Shown here piece by piece: positions 1 through 5,884 of a DNA stretch of 7,278 bases. This stretch comes from Thermomicrobiales bacterium (lineage in GTDB: Bacteria; Chloroflexota; Chloroflexia; Thermomicrobiales; UBA6265), in assembly GCA_025937615.1 (NCBI GenBank), contig JAICRA010000069.1:1-7278 (forward strand), given 5' to 3'. Under the pieces are notes generated by a model that searched no databases, was not told the origin of the DNA, and saw only the letters and a list, made by a program, of their open reading frames with translations. Numbering within the stretch: position 1 is the stretch's first letter; each line of letters begins with the position of its first letter. The position numbers and the translations under genes are program-made.

Positions 1-752
1 GCTTCGTCGACTGCGGCCATCTCGGATACGATCGCATCGGGGTCCCCATGCCAGACCGTATTCCAGGCGTCGGCGAAGCGGGCGATGATCCGTAGCATGC
101 GGCGGCCGGTGGAGCCGACCAGGATGGGTGCGCCGGTAGGGCGCGGTCCGCGCGGTCGATTGACGGCGTCGCGCGCCTGGAAGAACTTGCCCTCGAAGGT
201 GACGTGTTCCCCTCGCAGCAGGGGATGGATGATCGCCATCGCCTCTTCGAAGCGGGTGACCCGGTGATCGAACGGAAAGCCGAACGCATCGTACTCAGGC
301 TCGTGCCACCCCGCGCCGAGACCGAGGATGACCCGGCCCCCACTGATGTCGTCGATCGTCTCGGTCATCTTGGCGACGAGACCCGGATTGCGAAAGCCGG
401 TGCAGGTCACCAGCGACCCGATCTGTATCCGCTCCGTGGCGCTGGCCAGACCAGCCATGATGGTGAAGCACTCCCAGACGCCACGGTCCTCTTCGTCCTC
501 TGGCACCTGGAACTGGCTACCGGGCTGTGCCCGAAACACGAGGTGGTCGATGATCCAGACTGCATCAAAGCCGGCGTCTTCAGCCGTCCGGGTCATGGCC
601 AGGATGTCGGCAAAGTGGGGCGTGCCACCGAATGCGGAGTCCTCGGCGATCGGTAGGATGACACCGATGCCCATCGGCCGATTGCTGACCGGCCAGTGAA
701 TTTCCGCGTCCGCCACTCTGCCCGCTTCGATCCCGTTCCCGCGTTCCGTCAT
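1..752 (-). CDS. LLM-class (luciferase-like, probably F420-dependent) oxidoreductase, C-terminus cut off by window edge
   Basis: Flavin or F420-dependent oxidoreductase of the luciferase-like monooxygenase (LLM) TIM-barrel superfamily. Such enzymes move hydride between reduced F420 or FMN and an organic substrate in the cytoplasm; the substrate cannot be read from sequence. The 250 visible codons show typical blocks: an early 'ADILAMTRTAEDAGFDAVWIIDH' type segment, a 'TERIQIGSLVTC' strand, 'ISGGRVILGLGAGWHEPEY' (the GxGW/E signature of F420-type members), 'FEEAMAIIHPLL', and 'PILVGSTGRRML' preceding the cofactor-phosphate region. The ATG at 752 is chosen because GAGGGAG lies about 5 bases upstream. 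About 25 residues precede the usual family start, and an alternative start is the internal Met before 'GIGVILPIAEDS'. Family assignment is secure. F420 rather than FMN as cofactor is inferred from the resemblance to Rv1855c-like proteins. The gene is separated from its upstream neighbour by a terminator hairpin, so it probably has its own promoter or relies on read-through. Confidence 0.92.
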   Translation of the reverse strand, partial: MTERGNGIEAGRVADAEIHWPVSNRPMGIGVILPIAEDSAFGGTPHFADILAMTRTAEDAGFDAVWIIDHLVFRAQPGSQFQVPEDEEDRGVWECFTIMAGLASATERIQIGSLVTCTGFRNPGLVAKMTETIDDISGGRVILGLGAGWHEPEYDAFGFPFDHRVTRFEEAMAIIHPLLRGEHVTFEGKFFQARDAVNRPRGPRPTGAPILVGSTGRRMLRIIARFADAWNTVWHGDPDAIVSEMAAVDE

Positions 753-831
753 CGGTCTCCCTCAGCACGAGTCCAAGGCCGATGAGTCGCTTGGGACGGT
801 TTGCGCCAGCGATCACCGGAACCCCAGAAAC

Positions 832-861
832 AGCGGAGCCCCTGCTACTAGGGGCTCCGTT
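832..861 (-). terminator. Intrinsic-terminator-like hairpin downstream of the small membrane protein gene
   Basis: CGGAGCCCC (834-842) pairs perfectly with GGGGCTCCG (851-859) around an 8-base loop. A G-U and an A-U pair extend the stem to 832-861. Read on the minus strand the stem is followed by a short T-rich stretch (GTTTCT). It starts 29 bases past the stop codon of the 890-1132 gene, so it most likely ends that transcript and insulates the oxidoreductase gene. Read on the plus strand it is followed by TTTCTC, but no plus-strand gene ends here. Confidence 0.75.
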
Positions 862-889
862 TCTCAACCTGGATGATCGTACTCGGGAA

Positions 890-1132
890 TCACTCCAGCG
901 AGCGGTCGATCCCGCGCGAGGTCGGCGGTTGCACGAGCCAGGCGCCGCCGAGCAAGGCAAGCACCAGTCCAATGACGACGCCAATGAGTTGCTTCCAGCC
1001 AAGTCCGACTCCGCCGCCGGTGAGGTTGATCTGGTCGGCGAAGAGCGAGCCAATCGTCAGCAAGGCGCCAATGACCAGCATGACGGCGGCGATGATACGG
1101 ATTGCGGGAGTTGCACCGGCTTGTGGTTTCAT
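890..1132 (-). CDS. Small two-helix membrane protein, function unknown
   Basis: This 80-residue protein is not one I recognise as a named family. It has two hydrophobic segments: roughly residues 10-31 (IRIIAAVMLVIGALLTIGSL) and 45-67 (KQLIGVVIGLVLALLGGAWL). A short Gly-rich loop (INLTGGGVGLGWK) joins them and a short polar tail follows. The pattern suggests a helical hairpin in the cytoplasmic membrane. GGAG lies 9 bases before the ATG, and a good terminator hairpin follows the stop, which together argue for a real single-gene transcript. The antisense reading frames here have no recognisable content. Small glycine-rich two-helix proteins occur widely, and some serve as complex subunits or in stress responses. 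Nothing in the sequence allows a choice between such roles. Confidence 0.68.
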   Translation of the reverse strand: MKPQAGATPAIRIIAAVMLVIGALLTIGSLFADQINLTGGGVGLGWKQLIGVVIGLVLALLGGAWLVQPPTSRGIDRSLE

Positions 1133-1238
1133 AGGGATGACTCCGACCGATCGGGGTGCTCGAACGGAAACCCTGGGATGGAATGCCCGCAGTGTCCTGC
1201 CAGAAAATCGCTTTACCGTGCGCCGTTCGAGGGTTCCA

Positions 1239-1244
1239 AGTATA
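1239..1244 (-). promoter_or_regulatory. Possible -10 box for the small membrane protein gene
   Basis: The minus strand reads TATACT here, about 107 bases before the ATG at 1132. No convincing TTGACA-like -35 sits 16-18 bases upstream, where the sequence is GC-rich. This is a weak candidate only. Confidence 0.2.
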
Positions 1245-1336
1245 TCACGGTACGCCTGTAGTCCCGCGCTCGGTAGGAGGAGCGCAGAGCCGCGGCCTCG
1301 TGATCGAGGATGGGACCGGCGAGGGCGGCCAGGAAA

Positions 1337-1350
1337 CGAACATTTGTACT
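1337..1350 (+). promoter_or_regulatory. Candidate LexA (SOS) box upstream of the SRAP gene
   Basis: CGAACATTTGTACT resembles the Gram-positive LexA/DinR operator CGAAC-N4-GTTCG. The left half site GAAC is perfect, the spacing is correct at 4 bases, and the right half is GTAC instead of GTTC. It touches the -10-like TATACT at 1350-1355, so a bound repressor would block RNA polymerase. It lies 40 bases before the start codon of a gene whose family is named for association with the SOS response. The match is by eye, and the operator of this lineage's own LexA is not known from this window. Confidence 0.4.
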
Positions 1351-1355
1351 ATACT
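1350..1355 (+). promoter_or_regulatory. Likely -10 box for the SRAP gene
   Basis: TATACT lies 35 bases upstream of the start codon in an unusually AT-rich patch (1337-1376) of a GC-rich region. No clear -35 hexamer is seen at the usual spacing, so the promoter may depend on an activator or be intrinsically weak. Confidence 0.4.
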
Positions 1356-1390
1356 TTGGTCAATCCAGGTTTGGAAAGGAGCATGCCTAC

Positions 1391-2089
1391 ATGTGCGGCC
1401 GATATGTGATCGAAGGCACCACCGAGCTTTCCGAGCGCTTCCAGCTGCGCCAGATTCCAGCCGATCTCTTTCCGGAGTGGACGACATACAACGCCGCTCC
1501 GACCCAGCTCCTGCCGGTAATCGTCGAGGACGCCAAAGGCGAGCGGACTGCGTTGCCCATGCAGTGGGGGTTGATCCCGCGCTGGCGGCGACCTGATGGC
1601 AAAGCTGGCGTGGCGCCGATCAACGCGCGTGCCGAGACGCTGGACGAGAAGCCGATGTTCCGCGGTCTCGTCAAGGCCAAGCGCTGCATCGTTCCGGCGA
1701 GTGGCTTTTACGAGTGGCGGAAGGTCGATGGTCGCAAGCAACCCTATTACCTCACCTCCGAGGACGGCGAGGCCTGGGGCTTCGCGGGGTTGTACGACCT
1801 GACCCATGAGGATGAGAACGACGCTGCGGGGTCGTTCACCATCATCACCACCTCCGCCAACTCGCTCGTCGCGCCCCTGCACAACCGCATGCCGGCCATC
1901 CTTCGTCGAGACGACGAGGAGGAGTGGGTCTCACGTGATGTGACTGATCCCCTGCAGGTCGAGCGACTTCTGCGGCCCTACCCCGAAGACGCCATGCGCG
2001 TCTATGCGGTGAGTCCGGATGTCAACAGCCCGCGTCACAACGGGCCGGAGCTGATCGAGCCGGACGAGGGTGTCGAGGGTGATGAGTAA
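1391..2089 (+). CDS. yedK: SRAP-family abasic-site processing protein (YedK/HMCES-like)
   Basis: A 232-residue SOS-response-associated peptidase (SRAP) protein. Known family members (E. coli YedK, human HMCES) bind single-stranded DNA and form a covalent thiazolidine crosslink with abasic sites through Cys2 after removal of Met1, protecting stalled forks from strand breakage. All expected elements are visible: MCGRY at the N-terminus (Cys2), 'YNAAPTQ' near residue 33, 'MQWGLIP' near 57, 'INARAET' with Asn78, 'RCIVPASGFYEW' with Glu108, and 'PLHNRMP' with His164. These match YedK Cys2, Asn75, Glu105 and His160. The start must be the ATG at 1391 because Cys2 has to follow Met1; the frame extends upstream but that part is not coding. 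AAAGGAG (1375-1381) is a good ribosome binding site 9 bases upstream, and an ATG at 1383 is out of frame. The acidic tail is ordinary. The gene stands alone on the plus strand with a possible LexA box in front. Confidence 0.96.
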   Translation: MCGRYVIEGTTELSERFQLRQIPADLFPEWTTYNAAPTQLLPVIVEDAKGERTALPMQWGLIPRWRRPDGKAGVAPINARAETLDEKPMFRGLVKAKRCIVPASGFYEWRKVDGRKQPYYLTSEDGEAWGFAGLYDLTHEDENDAAGSFTIITTSANSLVAPLHNRMPAILRRDDEEEWVSRDVTDPLQVERLLRPYPEDAMRVYAVSPDVNSPRHNGPELIEPDEGVEGDE

Positions 2090-2091
2090 CA

Positions 2092-2169
2092 GGTGATGGG
2101 GTCAGGAAGAACGCCATTCTGTCCCCTGACACCACGAGCGGAGCGAGTAATCCGCCATCGCCCATCACC
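2092..2169. repeat. Nested inverted repeat between converging genes, possible bidirectional terminator
   Basis: GGTGATGGG (2092-2100) is the exact inverse of CCCATCACC (2161-2169). Inside these arms, GTCAGG (2101-2106) pairs with CCTGAC (2125-2130), and AGAA (2108-2111) with TTCT (2117-2120). The element starts just after the SRAP stop codon and its right arm overlaps the DUF3105 stop codon. There is no U-tract on either strand, so it is not a classic intrinsic terminator. It could stop converging transcripts through structure alone, or be a dispersed palindromic repeat. Confidence 0.5.
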
Positions 2170-2755
2170 CGCCGATCGTCGTCTCCACACCGCTGTCGCA
2201 GGTGGCGCCGGGCTCCGGGCCGTTGTCGGCGTAGCGGTCGATAAATGCTTGCAGGCGGGGATCGTTCACGTCATCCACGCGTAGCTGCGCCCCCCATGCC
2301 GATGCGACGACCGGATCCTCGAGCTCGGGGTAGGGGCTGATCAGGACGTACAGCTGGCCCTCAGCGAGATCTGCCAGGATCTCCCGATCACTCTCTGGCA
2401 GATCTGGTTGGTACGTAATCCAGACCGCCCCGTGCTCCTGGGAATGAACGGCGTTCTCGTTCCGCACCGGAGCGTCGTAGACCGCGCACTTCTGCCAGGA
2501 TGGGTCGTGCGGTCCGCCGGCTGGAGGTTCTTGCGGATAGTCGACGGGATCCGTCGTGTGCGTCGCCGAGTCGATCTCGAATGTCTCGACGCCCGGGATC
2601 GGCGTCGCTTCCACCACGGCCGGATCGAAAATACCAGCGCCCGCGTTCGGCGTTGGGCTAACTTCCTGGGCGACCACGCCGCCTGACACTGTCATGATGC
2701 TAATGCCAAACGCGGTGCTCATTGCCACTACGCGGACTCGAGTTAGGAACGTCAC
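2165..2755 (-). CDS. Secreted DUF3105-family protein
   Basis: A 196-residue protein with an N-terminal signal peptide (MTFLTRVRVV then a hydrophobic stretch to about residue 26) and a probable cleavage site after Val-Val-Ala at 29, so it is likely exported. A Thr/Pro/Ala-rich spacer follows. The rest matches DUF3105: 'DPVDYPQEPPAGGPHDPSW' (about 69-87), 'KCAVYDAPVRNENAVHSQEHG' (about 89-109), 'VWITYQPDLP', 'YVLISPYPELEDPVVASAWG' (about 136-155) and a C-terminal 'PGATCDSG'. Two mature-protein cysteines, Cys90 and Cys186, may form a disulfide; His104, Glu107 and His108 in the HSxEHG motif look like a conserved site. No biochemical role is established for the family to my knowledge. The frame is open far upstream and overlaps the 2833-3675 gene, but the GTG at 2755 is chosen because it has a strong ribosome binding site and gives a proper signal peptide. 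It lies 77 bases after the upstream gene and could be co-transcribed. Confidence 0.86.
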   Translation of the reverse strand: MTFLTRVRVVAMSTAFGISIMTVSGGVVAQEVSPTPNAGAGIFDPAVVEATPIPGVETFEIDSATHTTDPVDYPQEPPAGGPHDPSWQKCAVYDAPVRNENAVHSQEHGAVWITYQPDLPESDREILADLAEGQLYVLISPYPELEDPVVASAWGAQLRVDDVNDPRLQAFIDRYADNGPEPGATCDSGVETTIGG

Positions 2756-2759
2756 AGGT

Positions 2760-2766
2760 CTCCTCC
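2760..2766 (-). promoter_or_regulatory. Ribosome binding site fixing the GTG start of the DUF3105 gene
   Basis: The minus strand reads GGAGGAG ending 4 bases before GTG (core GGAGG 6 bases before). It is the only strong Shine-Dalgarno sequence in this frame downstream of the neighbouring gene's stop, and it places the start directly in front of a signal peptide. Confidence 0.75.
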
Positions 2767-2832
2767 ACGCGAATACAACATTGCCCTCTGCGCGGCACGC
2801 GCAAGATCGTGACCACGCGCAAATCGGCTGGA

Positions 2833-3675
2833 TCAGGCCAGGTGCTGGATGACCGCGGCCCAGGCGACGAGTTGCGCCACGAACGCGGCTGCGAGCGCGA
2901 AGCGAGCCGCGAAGCGATCGATCGGGTGCAGGAACCAGGCAACGACAAGAAACATTATCGTGATGAAGAGCGACATTGCTGGGAGGCGCCACAGCACGCT
3001 CGGCGGCCCCCAGAGGTCCGGGTTGCCCGCCGCATTCAACCGAAGCACCGTCGGCGAGGGGATACTGCCGATGCGCAGGGCCAGGAGCAGCGCCATCGCC
3101 ACAACGCTTGCGGCGTTGATGCCGATCAATGCCAATGCCGTCTGGTCTGCTACGAGTGAAGATCCGGCGACGATCCGTGGCACGCCGATCGTGGTAACAG
3201 GACGAGCGGCGCGGCCGCGCGCACCCGCCGTGCTGGACCGGGTGCGCCGTGCCGCTCGCCGGGCCCCGGATGCGGGTTCGCGCCCCCTTCGCATCGAAGG
3301 TGGTTGGCGTCGCTCGCGGAGCGACGAGCTCGATGGGTCGATATTGGGCTCGGACCGCGGCGTCTCGTCGTCTCCGCCACGAGGCGCTTCATCGATTTCG
3401 AGCTGCCACGCCTCGGCGCTGAGAGGATCGTCAGCAGGGAGAAAAGGATCGTCATCCGCTGCGCGCGATGAACGAACCGAGGGCTCGAACTGATCAGCAG
3501 CGATGTTCCGCGTCGGCAATCGCGGCCGGTCACCGGTCAGCGGCCGGTATGGATCGTACGGAGCGATCGGAGGCGCTGGGGGCAAGGAAGAGCGTCGTGA
3601 CGAGCGCTCCTCTTCCGTCTCCTCGTCGTCGGAATCGTCGTCATGGGGACCGGAGCCGCGACCAAGCTGGGACAT
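2833..3675 (-). CDS. Membrane protein with disordered charged N-terminus and DUF1648-like C-terminal region
   Basis: A 280-residue protein in two parts. Residues 1-160 are low-complexity and probably disordered. They comprise an acidic start (HDDDSDDEETEEE), a Pro/Tyr-containing stretch (PPAPPIAPYDPYRP), a mixed acidic and Ser-rich segment, then a strongly basic Arg/Ala-rich segment (about 119-158) next to the membrane. Residues 178-277 hold three hydrophobic helices (about 178-201, 231-249, 256-277). Between the first two is 'IPSPTVLRLNAAGNPDLWGPP', which resembles the DUF1648 signature (iP.P...hfn..G.pd.wg). The basic segment before the first helix suggests a cytoplasmic N-terminus. The ATG at 3675 is preceded by AGGAACGGGAGCG, which contains usable but not ideal ribosome binding sites. 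Function unknown. DUF1648 regions occur in small integral membrane proteins, some next to transporters or regulators. The DUF1648 match is moderate and from motif memory only. Confidence 0.75.
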   Translation of the reverse strand: MSQLGRGSGPHDDDSDDEETEEERSSRRSSLPPAPPIAPYDPYRPLTGDRPRLPTRNIAADQFEPSVRSSRAADDDPFLPADDPLSAEAWQLEIDEAPRGGDDETPRSEPNIDPSSSSLRERRQPPSMRRGREPASGARRAARRTRSSTAGARGRAARPVTTIGVPRIVAGSSLVADQTALALIGINAASVVAMALLLALRIGSIPSPTVLRLNAAGNPDLWGPPSVLWRLPAMSLFITIMFLVVAWFLHPIDRFAARFALAAAFVAQLVAWAAVIQHLA

Positions 3676-3781
3676 CGCTCCCGTTCCTGTTTGGCGCGCG
3701 GGGCGCGCGCGTACCTACGACCGACGATGTCGTGGCCCGGAATTCAGGATAGCACGGTCGATTCCGCCGCCTGCGCGAGTG

Positions 3782-5269
3782 CTACCCGGACGGCGTGCCA
3801 GCGATCAAGATCTCAACTGGTGTTGCCGCTGGAGTCCCCAGGGCCGGGACTGGTGTCGGTGCTGGCAATGCTGGCGCTCCCACCGGAGCCGTAAAGTCGC
3901 GAGCGAAGGGGGTAGGCGTCGGTGGCAGCGTCGAGGTCACGGTCAAGCTCGCGCGCTGATCTTCGAGCCATCGCTCTTCAGCGTCCTGCTGCAGGCGGTT
4001 GATCTGGAGATCAGTCAGTGGCCGATCCGGATCCCGCTCCATGACCTGAATCACGTGCCATCCGAACTCCGTTTCGACGGGATCCGAGATGGACCCCGGT
4101 TCCAGGGCGAAGGCGGCCGCGGTGAACGGCGCGACCATCTCCTCCCGGGTGAACCACCCGAGGTCGCCACCATTTGCCGCCGTGCTCTCGTCGGTCGAAA
4201 GCTCCCGAGCCACGGCCGCAAAATCTTCGCCGCCCTCGGTCACCCGGGTGCGAGCAGCCTCGGCCTCCTCCTGCGTAGGAAGGAGGATATGCGCCGCATG
4301 GACCTGTGGCGCACTCTGCTCGACAGTTGTCGCCAGCGCATCGCTGACTTTCTGCCGGGCCAGCGCGGGCGCGGCTATCAGTCGCTGGTAATCCTCCTCA
4401 GAGAGGTGCGCCAGGGGAAAGACGTCGTTTGCAAACTGGGCAAATCCCGCCTCGGCGGTGGCACGTGCCTCCGTCGGGTTCGGTGTAGCCGCCGGGGCTG
4501 TGGGCACGATGTCCACTGGCGTGGCGGCGGGTGTCGCTGCTATCGATGAGGCCGACCTCGGTGTGGCGGCCACCGGCGCGCCCGAGAGCGGCGTTCCCGC
4601 GATCGGCGACTCCACTGGAGTGGCAAAGAGTGACGCCGCGGTGCTCGTGGCCATCGCGGCTCGCTCAACGGTCAGTGTGGCCGTTGGGCTGGGAGCTATC
4701 AGCGGTGCGCCCGGCGGCGCGAAGCGGTTGAGGGCGAAGGTGCGGATCTCATCATCGGTCATCTCCAGCCCCAAATCGTCAATACCGTGGAGATAGATCT
4801 GGTCGTCGATCATTTTCTCGAGCGATGCTGGATCGACGTCGGTGCTGCCCCATACGGTGGGGAACTCAGCGAGCGATTGCTGAGCAAGCTCGAGATACTG
4901 GCCCTGCTGCTCCGGCCCGACGAACTGCGCGAAATCCTGGAACTGAAGGGCCTGTTCGTAGAGGTCGACTGCCCGCGATTTCCAATAGTCCTGGCGAGAA
5001 ATCGTCACGGATCCAACCGTGGCCAGGGTCTGGTTTGGTTTGACGATGAACTCGTAGATGAGCCCGCTCGCGAGGACGATGATCGCGAGGAGACCCGCCG
5101 TGGCCACGCCCCAGCGGACCATGCGCTGCCGGCGCGCCTGGATTTCCCGCCGCGGCACTCGCCGCTTCGGAGTCGGGCGCCGCGTGGGCGCTGGCCGGCT
5201 TCCACCTCGGAGTCGTGCCCGCGCCCGGGCGATCCGGCCCCTGATCGAATCGTTGCCACGTCGCTGCAT
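3782..5269 (-). CDS. Membrane-anchored parvulin-type peptidyl-prolyl cis-trans isomerase (PrsA/SurA-like foldase)
   Basis: A 495-residue foldase. In order: a very basic 50-residue cytoplasmic tail (Arg/Ala/Pro-rich), one transmembrane helix at about 55-75, a helical chaperone region (about 78-185, starting 'ATVGSVTISRQDYW' as in SurA-N/PrsA domains), a low-complexity Pro/Thr/Ala/Ser insert (about 186-270, with many 'ATP' units), the rest of the chaperone region (271-320), and a parvulin domain at 322-411. A helical segment and a Pro/Thr-rich tail (about 447-495) follow. Parvulin hallmarks seen are 'VHAAHILLPT', 'FAAVARELSTDESTAANGGDLGWF' in two parts, 'PFTAAAFALEPGSIS' and 'EFGWHVIQVM'. Known relatives help exported proteins fold outside the membrane, and the topology fits that. 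GGGAG lies about 10 bases before the ATG at 5269, with no better start before the helix (Met50 lacks a good site). The helix lacks a lipobox, so anchoring is by a signal anchor rather than as a lipoprotein as in PrsA. Confidence 0.9.
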   Translation of the reverse strand: MQRRGNDSIRGRIARARARLRGGSRPAPTRRPTPKRRVPRREIQARRQRMVRWGVATAGLLAIIVLASGLIYEFIVKPNQTLATVGSVTISRQDYWKSRAVDLYEQALQFQDFAQFVGPEQQGQYLELAQQSLAEFPTVWGSTDVDPASLEKMIDDQIYLHGIDDLGLEMTDDEIRTFALNRFAPPGAPLIAPSPTATLTVERAAMATSTAASLFATPVESPIAGTPLSGAPVAATPRSASSIAATPAATPVDIVPTAPAATPNPTEARATAEAGFAQFANDVFPLAHLSEEDYQRLIAAPALARQKVSDALATTVEQSAPQVHAAHILLPTQEEAEAARTRVTEGGEDFAAVARELSTDESTAANGGDLGWFTREEMVAPFTAAAFALEPGSISDPVETEFGWHVIQVMERDPDRPLTDLQINRLQQDAEERWLEDQRASLTVTSTLPPTPTPFARDFTAPVGAPALPAPTPVPALGTPAATPVEILIAGTPSG

Positions 5270-5332
5270 GCCTGCCGTGCTCCCGGTCCGGCATGGCGCC
5301 GGGTTGTCCGGCCCAGCGACCGGAAGGTGGCG

Positions 5333-5370
5333 CGTGCCGGGGGATGGGGACCCTCACCCTCCCCGGCACG
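5333..5370 (-). terminator. Strong GC hairpin after rpsR, terminator-like without U-tract
   Basis: CGTGCCGGGG (5333-5342) and CCCCGGCACG (5361-5370) are a perfect 10-bp inverted repeat, with further G/C pairing possible inside. It begins about 31 bases past the rpsR stop and lies 63 bases before the isomerase start. No run of T follows on the minus strand, so it may attenuate or stabilise the mRNA 3' end rather than act as a classic terminator. A second, smaller inverted repeat (CCGGTC 5283-5288 with GACCGG 5318-5323) lies between it and the isomerase gene. Confidence 0.5.
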
Positions 5371-5401
5371 CTGGTGATCGTGCGTCCCCGAATCCTGTCG
5401 A

Positions 5402-5824
5402 CTACCGGGTCGCGGTGGTGAAGGGCAGGAGCGCCACGTGTCGCGCTCGCTTGATCGCGACCGTCAGCGAACGCTGGTGCTTGGCGCAGGTGCCGAGCTT
5501 GCGCCGCGGCTCGATCTTGCCTCGCTCGGAGACGTATCGCCGCAGGCGCGGGGTATCCTTGTAATCGACTTCCCCGACGTTGTCGACGCAGAATCCGCAG
5601 ACCTTGCGCCGCCCGCCGAAGCGACCACCACCGCCCCGGCGGGGTCCGCCTCGGGCGCCGCCCGCGCCACTTCGGCCACCAGGACCGCGTCCAGCCCCGG
5701 GACGGTCATCGCCCCCAGGACGCTCGCCCTGTGCGCCGCCACCGAATCGGGTCCGCGGCGCTTCGCCATCCGGGCGACCCCCGCCGTATCCCTCGCCTCT
5801 CTCCCGGGGTTCGTTATCACTCAT
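5402..5824 (-). CDS. rpsR: 30S ribosomal protein bS18 with Gly/Arg-rich N-terminal extension
   Basis: Small-subunit ribosomal protein that forms a heterodimer with bS6 on the 30S platform. The conserved domain spans about residues 72-136: 'RRKVCGFC', '[19 protein letters not shown]', '[20 protein letters not shown]' and 'ARHVALLPF'. Cys76, Cys79, Cys113 and His116 form the CxxC...CxxH set of the zinc-binding (C+) type of bS18, as in mycobacterial S18-1. Usual length is about 75-90 residues; this protein has 140. The extra 70 residues at the N-terminus are almost only Gly, Arg, Pro, Asp and Ala, with RGG-like runs ([19 protein letters not shown]). The start at 5824 is supported by GAGGAC 3 bases before ATG, and no start with a comparable site lies closer to the core. 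It is third in the rpsF-ssb-rpsR order, 60 bases after ssb. rplI does not follow. Confidence 0.95.
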   Translation of the reverse strand: MSDNEPRERGEGYGGGRPDGEAPRTRFGGGAQGERPGGDDRPGAGRGPGGRSGAGGARGGPRRGGGGRFGGRRKVCGFCVDNVGEVDYKDTPRLRRYVSERGKIEPRRKLGTCAKHQRSLTVAIKRARHVALLPFTTATR

Positions 5825-5884
5825 GTCGTCCTCATGTTCCTTGTGCTACTCATCGACGTCCGTTCTTGCGGCAAAACTTCCGTC

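Noticed and set aside
1225..1236. GTTC-GAGG-GTTC, a direct repeat of LexA-like half sites upstream of the small membrane protein
   Set aside because: The half sites are in direct, not inverted, orientation with a 4-base gap, which fits neither the Gram-positive (inverted) nor the alphaproteobacterial (direct, 7-base gap) operator.
1310..1390. Upstream extension of the SRAP frame
   Set aside because: Cys2 must directly follow the initiator Met for activity, and the extension crosses the promoter and ribosome binding site.
2756..2992. Upstream part of the DUF3105 frame (extended start at 2992)
   Set aside because: It overlaps the coding end of the 2833-3675 gene and lacks a ribosome binding site; the GTG at 2755 gives a signal peptide and a strong site.
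3694..3708. GCGCGC-GGG-GCGCGC hairpin just upstream of the 2833-3675 gene
   Set aside because: It is a short alternating GC stem close to the start codon without a T-run; chance in GC-rich DNA is the simpler reading.
3503..4549. A 348-codon plus-strand frame over the foldase and DUF1648-like genes
   Set aside because: It is antisense to genes with parvulin and membrane features; its product is Arg/Gly-rich with no recognisable domain.
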